Shown piece by piece: positions 51,401-63,281 of a DNA stretch of 64,000 bases (position 1 is the stretch's first letter; every line of letters starts with the position of its first letter). The DNA is taken from contig VXAI01000021.1 in NCBI GenBank assembly GCA_013399305.1, positions 2,315,464 through 2,379,463 of the forward strand, given 5' to 3'. Below the pieces are notes generated by a model. That model ran no database searches. It saw only the letters and a program-made list of their open reading frames with translations, and was not told the origin of the DNA. The translations under genes and the position numbers were made by a program. The DNA comes from Rostratula benghalensis (Eukaryota > Chordata > Aves > Charadriiformes > Rostratulidae).

Positions 51401-54400
51401 GGACTAAATGAAGCAGGCATTGGTGCTGTCACAGCCCCTTACGGTAACGGTTTAAGAGCCATTGGTGTAGCAGAAAAGGCAGGTGGCAAATGCCAGGCTG
51501 TACTAGCCCTACCAGCTGTTCCCAACAACATGCCAAAGAAAAACCACCTCCAGCACCCAAAAAGCACTTTTTGGCTCACCTTTCTCACCAAACACCAGAT
51601 ACATATATACCTGGCAGGTAAGGTTTTTGCAAAAGCAACAGGAAAGCAGAACAGAGAGAGGAGGGGAAGGCAGCTTCCAGTGGCTGGGAAAGCTGGCAGC
51701 TCTGTGCAAGAGACTTTTGCTGTACAAATCGTGACAAAGTGCTGCAATAAAATTGCCAAAATCTGACAAAAGTAGGCAGGGCTGTGCTGGGAAACCCAGG
51801 AGGAAGAGCTTAGCTTGTCTTCTGCCTAATAGAAAACTGAATGAAATGCTCTACCTACATATCATGTCCTGCAGGCTAAAACCTTGTGAAACACTGATAT
51901 TAAAGAAATTTAGAAGGGAAAAAAACAATGTACCCCAATAAAGATGTATATTTAGAGAGGTGCCACTCTGGTATCTTATTAAAAAAAAGCAGCAGCCCTC
52001 CTCATGTTATCATGGAACTGATATGCTTTAAGAGACAGGAGGAGGTAAGGTCAAAATAGGACAGTGGAGACACAGATGTCATTTCCAATATCTATTCTTG
52101 TGCCAAGATGTAGTGACCTGGACAAGTCAGTATCAGACACAAGTTGCATGAAGACAAACTAGACTTTACCAGCCAATCTCAACAGATGTGGGGTGAGCAA
52201 GTGCAAACATTACCCTGTGCAAACACTAATCTAAGCACACCCAGGATTTACACTAATATATCAAGGGTTTCACTTGCAAAACCCTTGCTGTAATCGGGCT
52301 GCATTTACAAATCTGGACTGTGCTCACAAATGAGCCTGCAGATGGTTACCAGGATTATGCCCTTTGCATTGAGAGTACAAGACCACAAAGGCATGGGACC
52401 TTACCCAAGTGGAAACTTCACAAACATCAATTAAGTGATAAACTTGTTGTCACACTCCTTTTACATCAGGGTTTCAGGGAAAAGCCACGTAACTTGCTTA
52501 GTTCCTCTTGCAATGAAGCACAAGTCAGCACTGCTATCCAAGCACTCTGGCTGGCTCTAATTTATGCCATAAGACACAAACAAACAGGGATATAGCAGCC
52601 AAGCTATGTCACAGGCTCTCAGCTGGCACAAGCCCAGTTCTGCTGAAGCCATGGGAGAGAAAATGACTCATGTAAGGGTAAGGATCTGCCCCATGTGTTT
52701 AGTATGTGCTGAAAACTGTGCAGCTTGCTTAACTTCAAACTTAGCCTAAATCTCAAGCAACAATTCAATCAAAGGCTACTCCCCACTAGCAGAAATGCAC
52801 TCATTTTGATACATAAACAGAAATGTAATGCCTGATGCCAACTGGCACCATTATCTGTCTCCAAAGCTGGTGTCTGGTCAGGGGCAAAAAATTGAGCCTC
52901 GCCATTCAAACTTCACCACAAATCCCAAGGCCAATTCAGTAACATGGCTTGCCCCATTTCCCCTCAGTCTTGGAAAGTATATATAAGTGTAGCCTGCTGG
53001 TAGAAATAAGGCATTTCCATAAGCTCACAGCAAAGTGAATCAAAACAACCACTCTCCTCATTAAGAGTCAGATCTGCAATGCAAGAGTCAGCCTGCAATA
53101 TTAAATTAACTTGAGACACAAGTTGGACTTACCAGAGAGGAACTGCACCCTGCACAGCTCTGGGTCAGAGGCGACTGTGTGAGCCCCCAGGCTCTCCACA
53201 GGTATCTAAAATCCTTCCCACCCCAGCACACTTGAAATCTTCCAGGACAGTTCTCACCCAGCCCACCTTCCACCTTGCAGCTCTGGTGGTGTGTAATCAT
53301 CTCCTAGACAGTTTTCTGCTCCACATCACCAAGATACTTGTTCACATTCAGTTTGAGATGGAGGGATGCTCCGGACTGACACACTTATCATACAGAAGCC
53401 TGCCATTAGTGTTAATGTTCTTTAGCTTATGGCAGTGTAAGAAATGAACAGAGGAAGGGCACAGGTGGGCAAGAGTATGCAATAACTATCACCTTCATTT
53501 TGGGCATGCTGCTGTAAGCCAAGCCTACACCTCTATTGTGATGACAAATCGATTGGGCATTGTGTGCCATGAAGGGCAGTAGGAAAATTAGGTGCTAATG
53601 TAATAGCCACTTAGGCTTCTGGGAAGGAAGGGAGTTATATAACTAAACTCCTTTTGCTGTTCAAGAGTTTTCACATGCAAGCAAAAGACGGGTTCAAGAT
53701 GCCATCTTCTTCTAAGAGTCTAATTTCACTGGTGTTATTATTTCCTTAGTATTATGCAGTTACCCACAGAGAAAGATAACTTTGGCTCTTCTATCACACT
53801 CAGTGTATTTTGGATACAGATACTTGAACAGGAAAAGAGAACAGAAGAAACGAATCTCTGTGCATTCAGAGGAATTATGTGTAAGTACAGGCTTCTGAAC
53901 TGGACCCATAATCTTAATGCACAAAGCACACTTTGAACAACAGACGTGTGTGACTTGGGTGATATACTTGAGTTAATGAAGCCTTTAATCTGCAGCACTG
54001 CCTACAGCAGTGGTCGGCACCAGCTGCTTAACACAGCCACGATGGGACTGGGAAGAGCTTGAGAGAAGCCCACACTTTCTAGCCTCCAATTTTGGTTACC
54101 CATATCTAAGCCCACCTTCTCATAGCAACAGCTACAGCAAAGAATGTCAATGTCATAGGAAGAATGTGCTGGTTCAGTTTGAAAAAACAAATCATGGCGT
54201 GTAACACTGTGCCTGGGCTCTAGCTGGCATAAATCAGCACAGCTTTTTGCTCAGAAGGAGCAAATCTTTTTGGCTTCTCCAAAAAGGTGTGACTGACATA
54301 AATATTACTAAGATCCTGCTAAGCCTACCTAAGGTGATGATTCTCTCCCTTACTTCATTGAGTTCAGATGTTAGTTTAGAAATCTGTTCTACAATTCATT

Positions 54401-57400
54401 TAAATTGGTTTGGTTTTTATACAAATGCAGTATTTCCATCATTGTCTGTGGTATATAAATGTGCATGTTTACAAGCCTCCTGTGTAATAAAATCCCAATT
54501 ATTATGTATTTTAGTAATGGGGAAAATTACAATGAAAGCAACAATGTTGGGTATAAAAAAAGAGAAAAGTAAAATTGACCTTCTGACTTAGATGGTTGCT
54601 AACACTTTATCCATTAATGCAGAAATAATACATCCTCTATTTAGGAAGCAAAGGCTGAAACAGTTCAAAGTATGATCTGGCTTTCTTGTTTTCAACAGCA
54701 GTTTGAGGATAATAGAGCACACTTTCTAATAATAAACCTTTAAAACTACACTTAGACCTACTACTGTTACAATTGCCCACAGCACAGAGTCTCTAAGCAA
54801 CATGATTTACATCAGGTTTCTATATTCCTCTGGATCATTGTGGTTTGGCCCCTCCTCAGAAATTCAAATGATACCAACCCAATTCTCCAGCCCTATCCAG
54901 TATTTGTTATCCATTATTACCTGTCCAGATAATACCTTTCAGGGGTTTTGCCCAGTTTTTGTAAGTGGTCTTCATGGTCCCCCACACAGGGACATCCTGC
55001 ATCAGCCCAGAGGACTGACAAGGGCTGTTCCTGAGAAGGTTGCTGGTGGCCTCTCACCTTGGAGAAAACAGGCTGAGGGCTTAACTTGCTTGTTGAAGAC
55101 AAAGCAACATATTCCTCCCCAACTCAGCTATCTCCATTTAAAAGTGCAAATACATCAGAGGACAAGAGGGGAGGGATGGAAGTTGTTAATATATGGCTTC
55201 TGGCCAAAAATCTGTCCCAAACAGGGAGTTCAACCTCCCTCCCACACATAGGACTGCGTTAGGCAATGTAAAAGTCAGGTGCAGAGGGGGTGCTGTAGTG
55301 ACGAAAGCCCATAGTTCATCTTGCTCAAAAACACACACCAGTATCATCTATAACTGCTCCCCAAAAGAGACCTTTCTCAGCCAATTAATGTCTTTGTATT
55401 TCCCATGCCCTGCTTTCCTCAAGGTGGTGTGAAGCCCCATACTAAGTCTAAGTTTACCCCTAACTTTAGGGGTAAAATAAGATCCCTTTGAGCAAAGAGC
55501 ATTATGTAAATGCCAGAATGACTGCGTGTCTCCAGGCTCATTTTCTGCACACTCACAGCCCCTGCAATCACGGTGGCCGCTGGGCAGAGCAGTCCTCTAG
55601 GGCAAGGCCTATCTCCCACAAGCCCATGCTAAAAACTGCTTAACCAATAGTGGGAGGGGGAACAAAAAACAACAACAACAAAAAAAAAAAACCAAACCAA
55701 ACAAACAAACAAAAAATCAATAGGATGAAAATCACTAACGATTCCAGTCTCAGAAAGGACTTCAATTAAGATGAAACCAGTGATGACTGATCAAAAAAAG
55801 AATTAAACCTCACATATCTGTGAAGTAAATGCACCATTTATTAACACTGCTCTCCACCCTCTGGCCCACACAGCTTTATACAGAAAAAGCAGCTTTTAAT
55901 CAGAGCAGTATCAAGAATAATAACTTTTAAGCAGGATGCTCCTGCTTGACCAGCAGAGTAAGCAGTGAAAGCTTCCCTCCAAGGTGACTTCCAGCCCGAG
56001 TGAGCATTGCTCACCAGCTGGAGCAGGACTGGCAGACAAATGCATCTTCTCTGCCACAGCCCAGCCCCGTGCAAGTCTAGACACCGGCATCAGCAGGACC
56101 CCAGTGCTTCATCGCAGCTGAAGACCTGGCACAATATGTTGAAAGGTACTTTGGCCCCAGACTTGTTTGTGTGTACGCTTCCCCCTCAGCACACCTCAAT
56201 TCTGCAGCACCAGAGACAACAGCTTGGCTCGCTCTGCAAGGTGCCATGGTCTCTCTTTGCCTGTGGGGCGGACATGCCCAACCCGCCTGGCCACCACGCA
56301 CCCCCGGCAGCCAGCACAAGCAGCCCCGGCTGCCATCTCTCCTGAGCTCCCTCTCCATGATCCGCGCCTGGTTTCTTCCAGCTATCAGCTGTGCAGCAGA
56401 CCTGGAGCTCAGGGTTTCTGACTCTTCTCACAAGAGCATCCTAAAGAAGGAAAGAGGGGGAGACGCAGGAGACCAAGTTGTGTGTGAGTAGTCAGGACTG
56501 TCTGCTGCAGTTCTGTACAAAGGCCATCACTTTCAAAATGCAAAATCATGTCACTCTCAGCTGTGCTCCTCTGGTGTCCTCCCGTCAAGACTGATGCTGC
56601 AGTGTACTGGGAGAGGACACACACTGTAGACAAATCAATTTCTCTGGCTAATTTGATTCTGCCTCAGGTGTTGCCCCCACAGAGAGCATCCCCATCATGT
56701 GTCATAGCAGCGACAGTCGTGCTGGCTCCAAACACCTGGTCTATCTATGCAGCAAAAGGCAGTGCGGCTTGGGCCCAAAGGACAGCACCTAGCTGTGGCC
56801 AAACCAATTGCCCACTGCTCTTCCCCCTTCAGCAAGCAACTTCCCAGTGGAAGCCCACCAGCTGTGCAGCCACCCTGCATCCCACCCCCTGCGTAGCTCA
56901 AGCTGGCAGCCGTGCATGGGGCTGCACCGTGCCCCCAAGCAGGACACGCTGCTGCATGGCACCGCTTCAGCCCGTGCTTCGCAGATTGCAGCACGGCCGA
57001 TGCACTTCTTCAGAGGAACAGCAACCTGAAAACCCACTGCTGGTGGTGGGCAAAGAACTGCTCCTTAACAGATGGAAGGCTTGCACCTCAATTTTTTATG
57101 AGCTCTTTAGAGGATGAGATACCCTCCCACCTCTACAGCCATGGTAAAATAGCTGCAGCTCTGGTCACAGCTCCCCAGTCACATCGTCCCTCCAGCTCTC
57201 TGCAGCTTCACACCTGCACTAGTTGCCTTTGGTGAAGCAAAGAGTCAGTATGTCAGGGATGAAGCCAGAGCAGCAACGTGCTTTGTTACACGTCAAAAGG
57301 GCAAGTGGGTTTTTTTTTTTCCATTTTCCGTCCCAACTTACCTTCCTAAAGCATAGTATCTGGTATAGGTAAAGCCTTCCTGTCTGAACTACGCACACCC

Positions 57401-59042
57401 TTCCCAATCATTTGCCTCCTCTCAAAGCTCAGTTGAAATATACTCTGCAAGACCACCCTGATTCACTAGCCTTAAAAAGCCAAGTGCTGCCTCCTGTGGA
57501 TTATGAAACAAATTCTCCCAGTTTTTGAGCCATTCTGTTATTGTCCCAGCATAAGATTTTACTTCTGATGTACACGTACACGATTTACTGTAACCATAAG
57601 CATTAACTTCAGGTTACTTAAGGATGACTTCAGCTTGTGGCAAAGAAGCACAAAGATAGCAAACCTCTTCAGTTATTTTTGAAAAGCATTAAACAAAAAC
57701 AACAAAAAATACTTTGGCACTACAATGTTATAATTTGCAAGCTACTTCCCTCTGTCTGTAAAGATAAAAGTCACCCCTAGGCTGCTGATGAACTTACCAG
57801 GTACATGATAATGACCGGAGGAAAATTCATCTGAAGTATTATCAGACAATACAAGCTGCTGTGCAGAACTGACAAAACAATTTAAAAGTTCTGAACCCTG
57901 GCTTTGTGAGTTAAGAACGGGGAAGGGACAGGATTCCCACCCGTGAGACAGAACGCAATGGACTGGCCATTAACCACAATATTTCAAAACAGGATGACAA
58001 CGGCTGTGCAGGGAACCAGAAGGGCAGCCATAGGTGCTCAGTGCTGCAGCGAAGCGCCAGGGAACTTTCCCACCAACAGTTAGCTATCCTTACAGCACAC
58101 GTATTTGGACAAATCCCTCACTTTCTAGAGAGAGGAACATGCAAAGCAGCATGTCTAACAGCACAGCTTCTCTGCTGTTCTGGCCATAAGCATTTTGTCC
58201 TCCAGCACTGAAAGACTGCCTCTTCACCTGCTGGGCCAGGACCTGGTACTGCTGATCCAGCCTGCTGTGAGACAAAGCTACTTCAGTTACCAGCTTTGCT
58301 CCATCAGTCAGTGCTGCTGCACGTCACCTATTGACAGGGCAGCGGCCAGCCACCACCTTATTGCTGGGTATTTTAATTAACCATCACAACTCCCCCATGA
58401 GACAGGCAGGTGACACCGTCCCCATCTCATGTCGGTAGATGACTGAAGTGCCAGACTGGCTTGCTGGGGGCAACAAGGTCTTGGTGGGAGGTCATCCAGC
58501 CTATGCCACAGTCGGCCCAGTGCAGTGGCTGGCCTAAGCCATCACCTGGACAGCAAAGCCACCTCTGGGTGGTCAGGCAGAGGTGCCTGTTGGGGGGCAG
58601 GGAGGCCGCGGTGGCAGGAGGATGCCCCCGGGTGCTGCCACAGCGTAAGGCCAGGGCAGCTGAAGCAGAGATGCTCTGAGCAGGTGTCTTCTGCATAGAG
58701 CCGGCGTATGACAGACTCTCTTAAGAATATAAATGACAAGAGGAGGCAGAGATGGAGAGCTACCGCTGGAGCAACAGCTGCCGGGGGCGGCACCGGCGCA
58801 GGGCCGGGGCGAGCAGCAGGTATGCGGGAGGAGAGGGAGCGGGTGTCTCCGCCAACAGTCGGAGCACCCACCACCCCCTCGGGGGCAGCACCTCAGGGAC
58901 AGGGTTGGGAGCACCAGCGATGAAGGGGGGGGGGGGGCTGTTACCGGCGAAGGAGGGCGGCCGTGGGAGGGGTCACGGGTCCCGCTGCCCCCCGCTCGCC
59001 CACCGCGCGGCCCGCACTCACCACGGTGACGGGGGACACCAT
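36005..59042 (-). CDS. TMEM86A: TMEM86A, lysoplasmalogenase-family membrane protein (complete, 3 coding exons)
   Basis: Coding exons are 59042-59022, 40880-40616 and 36432-36005 (21 + 265 + 428 = 714 nt, 237 residues plus TAG). All introns have GT-AG ends and the phases join correctly. The product is a multi-pass, very hydrophobic YhhN-family protein; the family hydrolyses the vinyl-ether bond of lysoplasmalogens in the endoplasmic reticulum membrane, releasing a fatty aldehyde and a glycerophospho-base. The two acidic residues reported as catalytic in mammalian TMEM86A are present in the motifs GDAFLIW (D82) and SDLTIAL (D190). The N-terminus MVSPVTVVKSEGPKLVPFF and the near-C-terminal LSAVESR are hallmarks of TMEM86A rather than TMEM86B. 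Length is close to the roughly 240 residues of mammalian orthologues. No stop or frameshift is seen. It lies tail to tail with the IGSF22 relics, as in mammals. Enzyme activity in this species is inferred from homology. Confidence 0.95.
36433..40615 (-). other. TMEM86A: TMEM86A intron 2 (about 4.2 kb)
   Basis: The intron is bounded by donor GTGAGT (complement of 40615) and an acceptor ending at the complement of 36433, phase 1. I see no exon-like frame with splice sites and no recognisable repeat family in it. Confidence 0.8.
40616..40880 (-). CDS. TMEM86A: TMEM86A coding exon 2
   Basis: The exon is 265 nt, starting after an acceptor that reads TTTCTTGTAG on the - strand and ending at G before the donor GTGAGT. 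It encodes residues 8-95 plus the first base of codon 96. It includes the first membrane segments (around residues 17-30 and 44-63) and the motif FSAVGDAFLIW with the family aspartate D82. It ends in GYFIHG across the splice, matching the family. No lesions are seen. Confidence 0.95.
44810..44890 (+). mobile_element. CR1 LINE 3' end fragment
   Basis: The segment includes CAGAGGTCCCTTCTAACCTC and ends TTTCTGTGATTCTGTAA, the sense-strand CR1 3' terminus with its 8-bp-type direct repeat. It is less than 100 bp, + orientation, inside TMEM86A intron 1. Confidence 0.75.
46968..46992. repeat. 9-bp inverted repeat (hairpin)
   Basis: TTAGGGCTG and CAGCCCTAA pair perfectly around a 7-nt loop in TMEM86A intron 1. 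Too short for a miRNA precursor; significance unknown. Confidence 0.7.
55663..55715 (+). repeat. A-rich simple repeat (CAA/CAAA units)
   Basis: Repeated AAC, ACAA and CAAA units with an internal A-run, in TMEM86A intron 1. It resembles a decayed poly(A) tail, but no element body is recognised upstream. Confidence 0.8.
58380..58455 (+). mobile_element. MIR-like SINE fragment at the CpG-island edge
   Basis: CCATCACAACTCCCCCATGA, GACAGGCAGGTGACACCGTC and CCCATCTCATGTCGG, then ATGACTGAAGTG, follow the MIR tract 'cacaaccctgtgaggtaggt...ccccattttacagatgaggaaactga'. Short and diverged. Confidence 0.4.
58925..58937 (+). repeat. 13-G homopolymer in the CpG island
   Basis: An uninterrupted G13 run lies about 85-97 bp inside TMEM86A intron 1 from the exon 1 donor. 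It is C13 on the coding strand. It could form quadruplex structure and be length-variable; it may also be an assembly-uncertain point. Confidence 0.9.
59022..59042 (-). CDS. TMEM86A: TMEM86A coding exon 1 (7 codons)
   Basis: This exon encodes MVSPVTV. The ATG complements 59042-59040 in a good Kozak context (G at -3, G at +4). The donor GTGAGT begins at the complement of 59021, giving a phase-0 intron. Exon 2 opens with GTG AAG AGT, so the joined peptide reads MVSPVTVVKSEG, the expected TMEM86A start. Such a tiny coding first exon is easily missed by gene finders. The 5' UTR lies in the CpG island just right of 59042; its exact start cannot be fixed from sequence. Confidence 0.92.
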
Positions 59043-59138
59043 GTCGGCGGCGGGGCACGTCCTGCTCCGGCTGCCGCTGTTACCCGCCTTGTCGCCTGCT
59101 CGCCCGCCCGCCCGCCGGGGCGCTTTTTCAGACGGGGG

Positions 59139-59146
59139 TGACGTCA
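59139..59146. promoter_or_regulatory. Palindromic cAMP-response element (TGACGTCA)
   Basis: A perfect 8-bp TGACGTCA sits 97 bp upstream of the TMEM86A ATG, inside the CpG island and flanked by GC boxes. This is the full-site binding sequence for CREB/ATF-family factors and is most often functional within about 200 bp of a start site. Whether it is bound here is inference. Confidence 0.7.
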
Positions 59147-60535
59147 CAGAAGAGGGGGCCCCCGCGGCGAATGCGCTGCGGGGAGGGGGGGGGGCGGTGC
59201 CGGCCCCGCCCCCGGGGCGGGCAGGGCAGGGCGGGCGCAGCGGGGGACGCGGCCCCGTTCGCTCGGCCCCCGGCGGCCGCGGCGTCAGTGGAAGCCGTCC
59301 CCCTCCTGGCGAGGCGCCGGCTGGGCAGGCGGCAGCGGCCGGGTTCTGTGCCACGTCCCCTCCCCGGGGTGGCCGCAGTGGGGACGCGGCCGGCGGGGTG
59401 CGCCCGGTCCTGGCGAGCCCCTGGGGCAGGCACAGGGGCTCCTTCCCGAAAACGGGTCCCCCGTGCCCCATTGCCGGAGCAGGGCGCGGCGCCGTTTCTG
59501 CTGCAGCCCTGCTGAGGAGGGCTCGCTCCTCTGCCCGCTCGGTCTTAGCTGAGAAAAGCGTCGGCCCGTTCGGCGAAAGGAGGGGTGGCGCTTGCCGAGG
59601 GGTACCAGGGCCCGGGGTCCGCCACCCGGCCGTCGGTGAACGCCCCATAACGGGAGCGCCTCGTAGGGTCGAGAACATCCCCGGGCAGGGCAGGCCCGCG
59701 TCCTTCGCCCCAGCACTGCCCAGAGCGGCCGGTGCCGGCGGTACCAGGCACGGTGCGAGGTGTAGCACGTCCCGTGTCCCTTAGCGTTACCTCTTGTATC
59801 GGCATTTCCCTCCGTCTCGCCTGGTCGCCTGCACACTCCCAACCCCGGCTTTTCTCCTCCCTTGCCTTCCTCTGGCTTCCTCTCCTGCCCCCCTCTGCTC
59901 CTGCCCTTTCCTTTCACATCCCTATTTCTTGCAGAGACCCCTGTGGCATTCCACCTTTTCTGCATCACCTTGACTCCTCACCACCCCGTATTTCCCTGCC
60001 TCTCCTTTTCCAAGGGGCTTCTCTCATTTCACAGCCGCCCCCTTAACTCCTTCCATTGCCTCCATTTTAAGATCCGTAGGTGCTTGGCAGACCCTCTTCC
60101 TTGGAGGGCTGCCCGTGTTTCCCATGTGTTCCTTGTCCCAGCTGCTGGTGATGGCCCCTGTGTGTACCCAGGAGTGGGTCCCTCCCAGCTCACCTCCCCA
60201 TCCTCCTGCCAAGGTCATCCAGAGGCTGCAAAAATCTTAGTGTTGGCACAAAGACAGGGTGAGGAACATGTAATGTGGGATACTAGAGAGCGGGACAAAG
60301 CAGCTCAGGCTTATTAAAGTAACCCTGGAACTACTTTCAATCTGTTTTTACTTGAGGATTAATATTTAAGGATGCAGGAAGCCACTTGACATGTAATACG
60401 ATCTTGCTCAAAAGTTTCGCTTCATAACAAAACAAACAGGTACTTAAATAGTAGATGATTAAGCAATCTGCTATTTGCAGCCTGAGCAAAAGTCATGTTC
60501 AGTATTTATCACATCAAGGGAACATTTTCTTCCAT

Positions 60536-60557
60536 AAAAAAAAAAAAAAAAAAAAAA
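60536..60557 (+). repeat. Poly(A) run (22 A)
   Basis: A22 in the right flank; the sequence before it is not recognised as a retroposon. Confidence 0.9.
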
Positions 60558-61983
60558 GTCTGTACCATTCTTTTGCAGTCTTTATGCAATAGATTGGTAT
60601 CATGTTTCTGAGGATGAAATGTATGCAAGCAGCAGTCCCAAGATCCCATGCAGGACACCCCATTTATAACGACAGAGATGTAAGCAGAGAGAGGACAGCA
60701 TTTGGTCCGTCATCATTCAATGGGACTGGGATGGATGCTGCACTCTTTGTGTCATTTACTGGTATAAGATGGATTTCTGCTTGAAAAAAGAAACTGCAAA
60801 TCTGCTTTATTAGATCAGAGAGGCACTGCAGTGAAATCTGTGGCAACTAAACCTCAATCAGATCAATGCAAGTGTTGTTTGTGCAGCAAAGTCCTGTTTG
60901 GCCATGGCCGGGGGATTGGGTGTTGTTCTTACAATTTCAGGTAACATTATTCATAGGGCAGTAATATTTTCATTAGGCAAGAAGAGGATAGCTTTCCCAT
61001 TTTTCAGAGAGCTAGGTGAACTAGAGAATGGGAAGGAATTTCATAGCTTTCACTATGAAGGCGTTGTCCTGCTGAAATCAAGGGGGAAGTCCCTAGCAGA
61101 AGCAGCACAAGGATACAGAAGTATTTAGACGTCAAATGTTGCAGTTAATTTGATACCATAGGGGATTTTCAGAAGGACTCTCAGAACTTGGGTCCCTAAT
61201 TGCTTTTGAAAATCCTTCTGGGAGCTTGATTATGTCTTGGCATTTAAATACCTAAAAAAAAAATAAATAAATAAAAAAATCTGATCCTTGGTCTTTGGCC
61301 AAACTCTTCATCTGCTTATCCTGGCCTTTATTTAAGTGACAAGCCAGGCAGTGCAATGGGTAGTGGCTTGTTTGCGTTCAGGTATTGTCTCTGCTGCTCC
61401 AAAAGTGGGAGATGATATTAGGGTGGGTGCAGCTTTGTGTTCATTCCTTTTTTCTAGTGCAGTATCTGTCTTCACTGGTTAGCAGCTGAAGCTGGCCTCA
61501 CAAATGAGGTGTTTCTCCGTGTCATTGTTGCAGACGTTCAAAATACGTTAACAGTTCGGGGTGTGGGTTTTCATGCTATGTTATTAGCTCATATCATGAA
61601 GTGATATCAAAAGTGAAGGGGGAGCTGTGTACATTTCCTGATCTTCCTATCTCAAACAGGCACCGAGAAACTCAATCTCTGTAGTTTCGCTTGGGAGGGA
61701 GTTGACCTTTTGTGATTTCCAGACAGTTCCTTCCACAAACCTTTTAAAAATAGAGATTCAGAAATACTAATGGCAAGTGTGGTTATTTGTATGTATTAAA
61801 GGGGTGGCTCCTGTGACAAATAATTTACAACTTGAATATAAGGTGGAAAATGTTTGTTCTTGTTGTTTATTTAATACTAGATTGATGTCATGTGACTCAC
61901 AAGATTATTCATGGGATGACATCCATTTTTCCACTAGCAAAATAAATGCTACATTAACAATAAGTAATTCCTTGTAAGTAAGG

Positions 61984-62215
61984 CACACCTTGGAGTATAA
62001 ATTAGGAATTTGGATAGAACAGCAATGTTCTAAATTTCATTTTACATTTTATCTACATTTTACCTAAATAACATATTTTACATTTTTTCTTAGTTGGGGC
62101 ACCTTGGAGTATAAATTAGGAATTTGGATAGATCAGAAATATTTTACGTTTTATCTAAATGCAAGCTTGGATAGAACAGGTCCTGGCACAAACTCCCACT
62201 GTAAAAACAAAAGCA
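61984..62215 (+). repeat. Local tandem duplication, period 114 bp
   Basis: A block of about 37 bp containing CCTTGGAGTATAAATTAGG and AATTTGGATAGA begins at 61987 and recurs at 62101 with very few changes. Downstream parts of the two units match more loosely (both hold TTTTAC...TTTTATCTA...AAAT). A third short echo, GGATAGAACAG, is at about 62169. No known family recognised. Confidence 0.8.
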
Positions 62216-63281
62216 ACAGATGAAGCAAGCAAAGGGAATACAGGATTGATGGCTTCTTAACACAGTCAAATTTGTCTTGATCTGTGCATGCCTCGCTTTT
62301 GCTGTATTTTTTTTTTTGCTGGTGATGTTGCAGTCTCCTGTCCTGACCAGTGCAGGCAAGAGAGATCTCACGTGGCTCATCACAACATTTTGTTCTGTAT
62401 CAACTGCAGGGATTTAACAAAAAATATAAAATAGTTCTAATTTAGGGTGTTTGTGGTATTTTTAACTTGCTATCAGTAGGCAACCAGTGAGCAGTAATTA
62501 CATGAGCATAAATTTATGGGGGTTGGGAGTAGCAAAACAGAGCATTAAGTACTTCTGTGCATGTTTGTGCTTGAGAATGATTCTGCTGGACCATGTTTGT
62601 GGTGTGTGGGGTAGGGGGGAAAGAAAGCAAGAGAAACCCCATCTTCAGCAAGGGTGCTACACAGCCAGGTTTTTTCTGAAGGATCCCATGTTGTTCAATG
62701 CACATAGCCCCATGGCACCATGTGTGCAGTAGCTGCGTGCCTCATGTGAGTGCATTATTTCTTTTTAAAATTCACTGCTGTATGTTTCAATAATAGCTTG
62801 ACCAGTTTTCTTCCCCTCTCTGTAATTTTTTTCAACTGGTTTAATCTCCTGTTGGAGAAATGTCAGTCTCTGGATTCCACCAGTCCCTCCTAGCTGGGTC
62901 CCCCCTCTAAAGCCCAGTGTGTCAGGAAGTCTCAGAAGAGTACATTGTTAATTGCAGTTCAAGAAGTGATTGCTTTTTCAGTGCAAGGGTCTGAAATACA
63001 GTATATGGGTGTTTATAGGAAAATGTTGAGACAACCATAAAGCTCTAAGTTTTCTAGCTGTTCATTTTTCAGGGAGGCTGTCCTACTTCCAGCAACATCT
63101 GAAGAGCCCCAAAACATTTCAGGTGCTTCTGGAAAGAGATGGCCCCATCTGCTCTCACTCTGCTGGAACTGGCTCTGTCAATGGGTGATGGAGGCACATC
63201 CTTTGTTTTGCACTTTCAGATTTACTATTGATACAAAAGTGTCTGGGAAAACTGATGAGGAACCAGAAACAAGTGTTACAT

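Larger units (their letters stand above)
40881..59021 (-). other. TMEM86A: TMEM86A intron 1 (about 18.1 kb)
   Basis: This long first intron holds no exon I can support. It contains a short CR1 3' end near 44.85 kb, a 9-bp hairpin near 46.98 kb, an A/CAAA-rich simple repeat near 55.68 kb and a MIR-like segment near 58.4 kb. The moderately GC-rich stretch at about 56.0-57.2 kb has overlapping open frames on both strands with no recognisable domain, so I treat them as compositional. The rest (41.0-44.8, 44.9-55.6 and 57.2-58.3 kb) shows nothing I recognise. Confidence 0.8.
58550..59760. promoter_or_regulatory. TMEM86A: CpG island covering the TMEM86A promoter, exon 1 and start of intron 1
   Basis: Base composition changes sharply from AT-rich flanks to very GC-rich DNA with frequent CpG dinucleotides, densest at about 58.95-59.50 kb. 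Multiple GC boxes are visible (runs of CCCGCC at 59101-59116, CCCCGCCCCC near 59204, GGGGCGGG near 59214). The island starts on the intron side and runs several hundred bases upstream of the ATG, a normal housekeeping-type promoter. Long open frames here on both strands come from scarcity of stop codons in GC-rich DNA. A bidirectional transcript to the right is possible, but no coding exon is visible there. Confidence 0.85.

Noticed and set aside
56548..57117. 189-codon + strand open frame in TMEM86A intron 1
   Set aside because: No recognisable domain, overlapping open frames on the opposite strand, and no splice or promoter context. It fits chance in a GC-rich patch.
58941..59784. Long open frames (over 270 codons) on both strands in the CpG island
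   Set aside because: Both strands are open together because stop codons are rare in this composition. The only supported coding part is the 21-nt TMEM86A exon 1.
61160..61225. Inverted repeat of a DNA transposon
   Set aside because: The arms (GATTTTCAGAAGGA and TTTTGAAAATCCTTCT) pair only partly and no element body or target duplication is visible.
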